NCBI GenBank assembly: GCA_002482765.1
Contig: DLGP01000125.1
Location: forward strand, 1 to 9,543
Source of the DNA: Alphaproteobacteria bacterium UBA7691
GTDB taxonomy: Bacteria > Pseudomonadota > Alphaproteobacteria > Ferrovibrionales > Ferrovibrionaceae
Length of the DNA: 9,543 nucleotides
Direction of reading: 5' to 3'
Positions 5,461 through 9,543 of the stretch are shown here, one piece after another. Each line of letters begins with the position of its first letter. The first letter of the stretch is position 1. Both the position numbers and the translations under genes were made by a program. The notes beneath the pieces were generated by a model. The model searched no databases, had not been told where the DNA came from, and worked only from the letters and a program-made list of their open reading frames with translations.

Positions 5461-6572
5461 CCGATCACCTCAAGCGCTCGCGCCGGGTTGTGGTCAAGGT
5501 CGGCTCCAGCCTGCTGGTGGATGGCGATAAAGGCACCCTGCGCGGCCAATGGTTGCAGGCCCTGGTGGAAGACATTGCCGGCCTGCGCGAGCAGGGCAAG
5601 GAAGTGCTGGTGGTATCCTCGGGCGCCATCGCGCTGGGGCGCCGCGTGCTTGGCCTGGGCGCCGGCGCGCTGCGGCTGGAGCAGAGCCAGGCCGCCGCCG
5701 CCGCCGGTCAGATCCGGCTTTCCGCCGCCTGGGCCGAGGCTTTGGGCAAACATGAATTGAAGACGGCGCAGATTCTGCTGACATTGGGCGACACTGAATC
5801 GCGCCGGCATTATCTCAATGCGCGCGAAACGGCGAATACGCTGCTGGGCCTGGGCGTGGTGCCGGTGGTGAATGAGAATGACACCGTGGCGACGGCGGAA
5901 ATCCGCTTTGGCGACAATGACCGCCTGGCCGCCCGGGTGGCGCAGATGATCTCGGCCGACAGCCTGATCCTGCTCTCCGATATCGATGGCCTCTACACGG
6001 CCGATCCCGGTGTTGATCCGGCGGCGAAATTCATCCCCGAGGTGAAGGCGATCACGCCGGAGATCGAGGCGATGGCCGGCATATCGCGTTCCGGCCTGGG
6101 CCGTGGCGGCATGATCACCAAAATCCTGGCTGCCAAGATTGCCGTGGGTGCAGGCTGCGCCATGGTGATTGCCAATGGCAAGAAGCAACATCCGATCCGG
6201 CAATTGGCCGAAACCGGGCATTGCACCTGGTTCCGCGCCAGCGGCTCGCCGGCCACGGCGCGTAAACAATGGATTGCCGGCCATCTCAATGCCCAGGGCA
6301 GCATCGCCATCGATGCCGGTGCCGCCCAGGCGTTGAAACGCGGCCGCTCGCTGCTGCCGGCCGGTGTCACGGCGGTGCATGGCCGTTTTCAGCGCGGCGA
6401 TGCGGTGCAGGTGGTGGATGCCGGCGGGTTATTGGTGGCGCAGGGGCTTTCAGCCTATTCCGACGAGGATGCGCGCCGCATCATCGGCCATAAATCCAAT
6501 GAAATCGCCGCCATCCTTGGCTACGCTGGCCGCGATGAGATGATTCACCGCGACGATCTTGTGCTGCGGTAA
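5457..6572 (+). CDS. proB: Glutamate 5-kinase
   Basis: The 371-residue enzyme phosphorylates L-glutamate with ATP to gamma-glutamyl phosphate, the first and usually proline-inhibited step of proline synthesis in the cytosol. The amino acid kinase domain covers about 8-260: KVGSS (14-18), SSGAI (54-58), NENDTV (139-144), FGDND (151-155), LSDIDGLY (173-180) and the glycine-rich ATP-site segment ending in GGM-x-TK (216-222). A PUA domain follows (about 280-365: GSIAIDAGAAQALKRGRSLL). Length fits the two-domain family. The ATG overlaps the obgE stop by four bases (ATGA). proA follows after 10 bases, and the intermediate is unstable, so close expression of ProB and ProA makes sense. The glycine-rich loop reads GRGGM, where many homologues have GTGGM or GSGGM. 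Confidence 0.97.
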   Translation: MTDHLKRSRRVVVKVGSSLLVDGDKGTLRGQWLQALVEDIAGLREQGKEVLVVSSGAIALGRRVLGLGAGALRLEQSQAAAAAGQIRLSAAWAEALGKHELKTAQILLTLGDTESRRHYLNARETANTLLGLGVVPVVNENDTVATAEIRFGDNDRLAARVAQMISADSLILLSDIDGLYTADPGVDPAAKFIPEVKAITPEIEAMAGISRSGLGRGGMITKILAAKIAVGAGCAMVIANGKKQHPIRQLAETGHCTWFRASGSPATARKQWIAGHLNAQGSIAIDAGAAQALKRGRSLLPAGVTAVHGRFQRGDAVQVVDAGGLLVAQGLSAYSDEDARRIIGHKSNEIAAILGYAGRDEMIHRDDLVLR

Positions 6573-6582
6573 GGAGGCGAGC

Positions 6583-7863
6583 ATGAACGCGCCGATGCAA
6601 ACCGATCATTCAGCCCAGGCGATCATGGATCAGCTGGGCCAGGCGGCCCGCGCTGCCGCTGCCGAACTGGCCGTGGCCGATACGGCAGCGAAGAACCGCG
6701 CCCTGCTGGCTGCCGCCGCAGCGATCCGCGCCGCCAGCGCCGCGATCCTGGCTGCCAATGCCGAGGATATGGCCGCTGCACGGGCCAAGCAGCTCAGCGC
6801 TGCCCTGCTTGATCGCCTGGAACTGAATCCAAAGCGGGTCGAAGCCATCGCCGTGGGGCTTGAGGATATTGCCGCCCTGCCCGATCCGGTCGGCGCTGTG
6901 ATGGCGGAATGGACGCGGCCCAATGGCCTGCATTTCAAGCGCGTGCGCACGCCGCTCGGTGTGATCGGTGTGATCTTTGAAAGCCGGCCGAATGTCACCG
7001 CCGATGCCGGCGGCCTGTGCCTCAAGGCTGGCAATGCCTGCATCCTGCGCGGCGGTTCGGAAGGTTTCCGTTCCAGCCGTGCCATCCATGCCGCGCTGGT
7101 GCAGGGCCTGCGCGCTGCCGGCCTGCCCGAAGCCGCCATTCAGCTGATGCCCAGCACGGATCGTGCGCTGGTTGGCGCCATGCTGGCGGCGCCGCAGTAT
7201 CTGGATGTGATCGTGCCACGCGGCGGCAAGAGCCTGGTGGCGCGGGTGCAGGCGGAAAGCCGCGTGCCGGTCTTTGCCCATCTGGAAGGCAATTGCCATC
7301 TCTATGTTGAGGCCAGCGCCGATCTGGCGATGGCGAAAAACATCCTGCTCAATGCCAAGCTGCGCCGCACCGGCGTGTGTGGCGCGGCCGAGACTTTGCT
7401 GGTGGAACAGGCAGCGGCGGCAACGCATCTGGCGCCGCTGGTGACCATGCTGCTGGAACATGGCTGCGAAGTGCGCGGCGATGCTGCCAGCCAGGCAGTG
7501 GATGCCCGCGTCAAGCCGGCCAGCGAAGCGGATTGGGCAACCGAATATCTGGATGCCATCATCGCCGTGAAGCTGGTGCCGGATCTGGATGCGGCGATCA
7601 AGCATATCGAACGCTATGGCTCGCATCATACTGAGAGCATCATCACCGAAGCGGCCGATCATGCCGCCGAATTCATGCGCCGTATCGATAGCGCCATTCT
7701 GCTGCATAATGCCTCAACACAATTTGCCGATGGCGGCGAATTCGGCTTCGGCGCCGAAATCGGCATTGCCACCGGCAAGATGCATGCGCGCGGCCCTGTG
7801 GGCGTTGAGCAGCTCACCACTTTCAAATATCTGGTCTTTGGCAACGGTCAGGTGCGGCCCTGA
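6583..7863 (+). CDS. proA: Glutamate-5-semialdehyde dehydrogenase (gamma-glutamyl phosphate reductase)
   Basis: The 426-residue protein of the aldehyde dehydrogenase superfamily reduces gamma-glutamyl phosphate with NADPH to glutamate-5-semialdehyde, which cyclises to pyrroline-5-carboxylate for proline. Conserved segments are RTPLGVIGVIFESRPNVTAD (122-141), LKAGNACILRGGSE, VPRGGKSLV, HLEGNCHLYV and the active-site stretch NAKLRRTGVCGAAETLLV with the catalytic cysteine at C266, then GEFGFGAEIGI and RGPVGVEQLTTFKY near the C-terminus. I chose the ATG at 6583 because AAGGAGG lies seven or so bases upstream; an in-frame ATG at 6559 would overlap proB and add eight unlikely residues. The N-terminus is unusually rich in alanine. 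It stands directly behind proB, as the cooperating enzyme. Confidence 0.97.
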   Translation: MNAPMQTDHSAQAIMDQLGQAARAAAAELAVADTAAKNRALLAAAAAIRAASAAILAANAEDMAAARAKQLSAALLDRLELNPKRVEAIAVGLEDIAALPDPVGAVMAEWTRPNGLHFKRVRTPLGVIGVIFESRPNVTADAGGLCLKAGNACILRGGSEGFRSSRAIHAALVQGLRAAGLPEAAIQLMPSTDRALVGAMLAAPQYLDVIVPRGGKSLVARVQAESRVPVFAHLEGNCHLYVEASADLAMAKNILLNAKLRRTGVCGAAETLLVEQAAAATHLAPLVTMLLEHGCEVRGDAASQAVDARVKPASEADWATEYLDAIIAVKLVPDLDAAIKHIERYGSHHTESIITEAADHAAEFMRRIDSAILLHNASTQFADGGEFGFGAEIGIATGKMHARGPVGVEQLTTFKYLVFGNGQVRP

Positions 7864-7877
7864 ACAACACACCGCTT

Positions 7878-8492
7878 TTGCCGCCCCTGGGCGCGCGGCT
7901 GCGGCTGCGCGTCGGTCTGCTCGGCGGTTCGTTCAACCCGGCCCATGCCGCGCATCGTGAAATCAGCCTGGCGGCGATGCAAAGGCTAAAGCTGGATCAG
8001 GTCTGGTGGCTGGTCAGCCCGCAGAATCCGCTGAAAAGCCGCGCCGGCATGGCGCCGCTGGCGCAACGGCTGGCCGGGGCGCGGCAGGTGGCGGCGCATC
8101 CGCGTATCAAACCCTGCGCCATCGAGCACAGCTTCGGCAGCTATTACACGGCGGATAGCCTGGCCTTGCTGTGCCGGCATTATCCGGCCATGCGTTTTGT
8201 GTGGCTGATGGGCGCCGACAATCTGGCGCAGATGCGGCATTGGCAGGATTGGCGCCGCATTGCCGCGCTGATGCCGATTGCGGTGCTGGATCGCCCTGGC
8301 TTTAGCCTGCCGGCGGCACAAAGCCTGGTGGCGCGTGTGCTGGCGCCGCATCGGCTGCGGCTGGGCCAGGCTGCCGCCCTGGCCGGGCATAAGCCGCCGG
8401 CCTTCATGCTGCTCAAGACGCGGCTGAATCCGCTCAGCGCCACGGCCTTGCGCCAGCAGCGGAAAACAGCAGGCTTGCAAGCCGGCACCTGA
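7878..8492 (+). CDS. nadD: Nicotinate-nucleotide adenylyltransferase
   Basis: The 204-residue product transfers AMP from ATP to nicotinate mononucleotide, giving deamido-NAD for NAD synthesis. The nucleotidyltransferase signature is GLLGGSFNPAHAAH (about 13-26), matching GG-(T/S)-F-(D/N)-P-x-H-x-x-H. Further family segments are WWLVSPQNPLK, RFVWLMGADNLAQMRHW and, near the end, LSATALR, standing in for the I/L-S-S-T-x-I/L-R motif that binds ATP phosphates. No ATG or GTG suits the start. TTG at 7878, 14 bases after the proA stop, is the best choice, without a clear RBS, so translation may be coupled to proA. The C-terminal residues GLQAG are encoded inside a palindrome, suggesting the stop codon was shifted by repeat sequence. 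rsfS, the usual next gene, is missing. Confidence 0.93.
   Translation: MPPLGARLRLRVGLLGGSFNPAHAAHREISLAAMQRLKLDQVWWLVSPQNPLKSRAGMAPLAQRLAGARQVAAHPRIKPCAIEHSFGSYYTADSLALLCRHYPAMRFVWLMGADNLAQMRHWQDWRRIAALMPIAVLDRPGFSLPAAQSLVARVLAPHRLRLGQAAALAGHKPPAFMLLKTRLNPLSATALRQQRKTAGLQAGT
8469..8486. repeat. REP-like palindrome 1, inside the nadD 3' end
   Basis: GGCTTGCAAGCC (8472-8483) is a perfect 12-base palindrome, extended by GC/GC pairs at 8469-8470 and 8485-8486 after one mismatch. It resembles the two elements downstream (8553-8568 and 8652-8671) in its TGC.GCA core, and encodes the end of NadD. Confidence 0.5.
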
Positions 8493-8505
8493 ATGCCCAT
8501 ATACT
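8475..8505 (+). promoter_or_regulatory. Candidate weak promoter for rnk leader transcript
   Basis: TATACT (8500-8505) matches the -10 consensus in five of six bases. TTGCAA (8475-8480) matches -35 in four of six, but the spacer is 19 bases, longer than ideal. It would start a leader of roughly 185 bases ahead of rnk. The -35 overlaps palindrome 1. Confidence 0.3.
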
Positions 8506-8552
8506 ATGGCATGACCCGGATGCGCAGCCTTTCTCATATCTGCCGCGCTGGC

Positions 8553-8568
8553 CGCCTGCATGCAGGCG
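8553..8568. repeat. REP-like palindrome 2
   Basis: CGCCTGCATGCAGGCG is a perfect 16-base palindrome. As RNA it would give a 6-bp stem with a CATG loop. The 12 bases GCATGCAGGCGC (8558-8569) recur exactly at 8661-8672 in the next element, so the two are related repeat units. Confidence 0.75.
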
Positions 8569-8573
8569 CTGCC

Positions 8574-8616
8574 GCCCCGGCCGTGCGCGCTTGATACAAG
8601 CCGCCCCCGCCGGGGC
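8574..8616 (+). repeat. GC-rich inverted repeat in the nadD-rnk spacer
   Basis: GCCCCGGC (8574-8581) and GCCGGGGC (8609-8616) are perfect 8-base inverted arms with a 27-base loop. A smaller alternative hairpin, GCCCC (8603-8607) with GGGGC (8612-8616), competes for the right arm, so two folds exclude each other. No T-run follows directly. Confidence 0.5.
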
Positions 8617-8644
8617 CTGACAACCCAATCGGTCATTTTTCCCA

Positions 8645-8681
8645 GCGCCGTCGCCTGCTTGCATGCAGGCGCGCGTTTTTT
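8645..8681 (+). terminator. Terminator-like hairpin immediately before rnk, built on REP-like palindrome 3
   Basis: CGCCTGC (8652-8658) pairs perfectly with GCAGGCG (8665-8671) around a six-base loop TTGCAT. Outside a small internal loop, CGC (8646-8648) can pair with GCG (8673-8675). Six T residues follow (8676-8681). This is a credible intrinsic terminator for the operon that ends in nadD. The rnk ribosome binding site GGAG starts seven bases after the T-run, so rnk mRNA must read through the hairpin unless a promoter lies unseen within it. Confidence 0.7.
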
Positions 8682-8698
8682 GCCTATGGAGTTTTCCA

Positions 8699-9091
8699 AT
8701 GTCTTTCCTGCAACCGCTGCCGCCGATCACTGTTGGCAATGCCGATTACGACCGCCTGATGGCTATCGCCGAAACCTGGCGCAGCCGCCGCCCCGATGTG
8801 GCCGAAATGCTGATGAGCGAATTGTCGCGCGCCGAATTGCGCCCACAAGGCGGCCTCGATCCGCGTGTGGTGGCAATGCATAGCCGCGTGCTGTTTGGCT
8901 ACAGCCACAGCCGCGATACCCAGGCCGTCACCCTGGTCTATCCCAATGAAGCCGATATCGCCGCCGGCCGTATCAGCATTGCCACCCCGGTCGGCACGGC
9001 TTTGCTTGGCCTGCATGAAGGCGGCAGCATCGGCTGGCTCACCCATAGCGGCGTCGAGCGCCACATCACGTTGCACAAGGTGCTGAACTAA
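8699..9091 (+). CDS. rnk: Rnk-type regulator (GreA/GreB C-terminal-fold, nucleoside diphosphate kinase regulator)
   Basis: The 130-residue protein has a helical N-terminal part (about 14-50) and a C-terminal FKBP-like GreA/GreB domain (about 55-130). The signature stretch RISIATPVGTALLGLHEGG (91-109), preceded by VTLVYPNEAD, is typical of Rnk and of Gre C-terminal domains. Rnk proteins have a short N-terminal coiled coil without the acidic tip residues used by GreA/GreB to stimulate RNA cleavage; known members bind RNA polymerase and are linked to control of nucleoside diphosphate kinase levels. The ATG at 8699 has GGAG seven bases upstream; an in-frame ATG at 8663 lies inside the terminator hairpin and is rejected. 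The gene stands alone on this strand after a palindrome-rich spacer and meets the convergent chemotaxis gene with overlapping stops. The family is clear; the exact role in this organism is not. Confidence 0.88.
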   Translation: MSFLQPLPPITVGNADYDRLMAIAETWRSRRPDVAEMLMSELSRAELRPQGGLDPRVVAMHSRVLFGYSHSRDTQAVTLVYPNEADIAAGRISIATPVGTALLGLHEGGSIGWLTHSGVERHITLHKVLN

Positions 9092-9543
9092 CCGGCCTTG
9101 CCGCTGACGTTGAAAAAGCCGACCAGCTTGGCCAGTTCGGCGGCCTGGGCGGCAAGCTGCTGCGCGGCGGCGGTGGTTTCCTCCACCAAGGCGCCGTTGC
9201 GCTGGGTGATCTCCTCCATGCCGCCGACCGAGGCGCCAACCTGATCCAGGCTGGTGGCCTGGTCGGCGCTGGCGGCGGCAATCTCGGCCACGATATCGGA
9301 AACCTGGCCGATTGAGCGCATAATGCCGTCCAGCGCGCCGCCGGTGCGATCCACCAGTTCGGCGCCGCTTTTCACCTGGGCATTGGACGTGCTGATCAGG
9401 CCCTTGATATCTTTTGACGCATTGGCGGAACGCTGTGCCAGGGCGCGCACTTCCTGCGCTACCACGGCGAAACCTTTGCCGGCTTCACCGGCGCGGGCCG
9501 CTTCCACACTGGCATTCAGCGCCAGCAGGTTGGTCTGGAAGGC
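9088..9543 (-). CDS. Methyl-accepting chemotaxis protein, C-terminal part only
   Basis: The minus strand is open from the window edge (9543) to a TAG at 9088-9090, giving the last 151 residues. It starts with AFQTNLLALNASVEAARAGE and AGKGFAVVAQEVRALAQRS, the almost invariant hairpin tip of the MCP signalling domain that contacts CheA and CheW. The descending coiled-coil helix follows, with a likely methylation region around NGALVEETTAAAQQLAAQA. The C-terminus FFNVSGKAG has no NWETF-type pentapeptide for CheR/CheB docking. The sensor domain, membrane helices and HAMP domain would lie beyond the edge, so the ligand is unknown, as is whether the protein is membrane-bound. The stop codon overlaps that of rnk on the other strand; no separate terminator is seen. 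Confidence 0.96.
   Translation of the reverse strand, partial: AFQTNLLALNASVEAARAGEAGKGFAVVAQEVRALAQRSANASKDIKGLISTSNAQVKSGAELVDRTGGALDGIMRSIGQVSDIVAEIAAASADQATSLDQVGASVGGMEEITQRNGALVEETTAAAQQLAAQAAELAKLVGFFNVSGKAG

Noticed and set aside
4291..7707. Long minus-strand frames (384, 330 and 365 codons) opposite obgE, proB and proA
   Set aside because: They are antisense to clear core genes, are dominated by Ala, Gly, Gln and His from GC-biased third positions, and show no domain.
8512..8698. Known riboswitch (for example TPP or SAM-II) in the rnk leader
   Set aside because: None of the conserved core strings of these classes could be found; the structure is explained by palindromes and a terminator.
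1..9543. CRISPR array, toxin-antitoxin pair, phage or transposon genes
   Set aside because: No regularly spaced repeats, and no integrase, transposase, toxin or phage structural motif was seen in any frame.

Overview
The window reads as an alphaproteobacterial chromosome, probably of the Rhodospirillales or a related order. This is inferred from the order rplU-rpmA-obgE-proB-proA-nadD, from high-GC coding with strong GCC/GGC/CTG preference, and from the style of the Obg, ProB and NadD proteins. No species is claimed. No defence system, CRISPR array, transposase or integrase is visible.

Left region (1-3267) has an accessory character. It holds, on the minus strand, a glutathione S-transferase cut by the window edge, a very short ORF resembling the N-terminus of an amidase that shares an ATGA overlap with the gene before it, and a 12-helix MFS transporter. 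Divergent from these is a small cysteine-motif protein on the plus strand. A 71-residue hypothetical protein follows on the minus strand. Codon use here is relaxed (TTA, TTG, ATA, GGA and GGG occur), unlike the genes to the right, and coding is sparse between 2363 and 3267.

The boundary is a tRNA-Ser(CGA) gene on the minus strand (3268-3357), whose 3' end faces the left region. That is the geometry of an island inserted at a tRNA, but no integrase or second att copy lies in the window.

Core region (3358-8492, plus strand): rplU and rpmA encode ribosomal proteins L21 and L27, behind a leader with a possible promoter and hairpin. A textbook intrinsic terminator stands between rpmA and obgE, only 22 bases before the obgE start, so it probably sets the ratio of ribosomal protein to Obg GTPase. 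obgE, proB, proA and nadD are tightly packed (ATGA overlap, 10-base gap, 14-base gap) and look like one operon joining ribosome assembly, the first two steps of proline synthesis, and NAD synthesis.

Right region (8493-9543): a 206-base spacer rich in REP-like palindromes ends in a terminator-like hairpin with six T residues placed immediately before the ribosome binding site of an rnk-type gene (GreA/GreB-fold RNA polymerase-binding regulator). The rnk stop codon overlaps the stop of a convergent methyl-accepting chemotaxis protein, of which only the C-terminal 151 residues are present. The rsfS-rlmH pair that commonly follows nadD in this class is absent here. The most interesting signals are the palindrome-built, terminator-gated leader of rnk and the truncated amidase-like ORF; no clearly new system was found.
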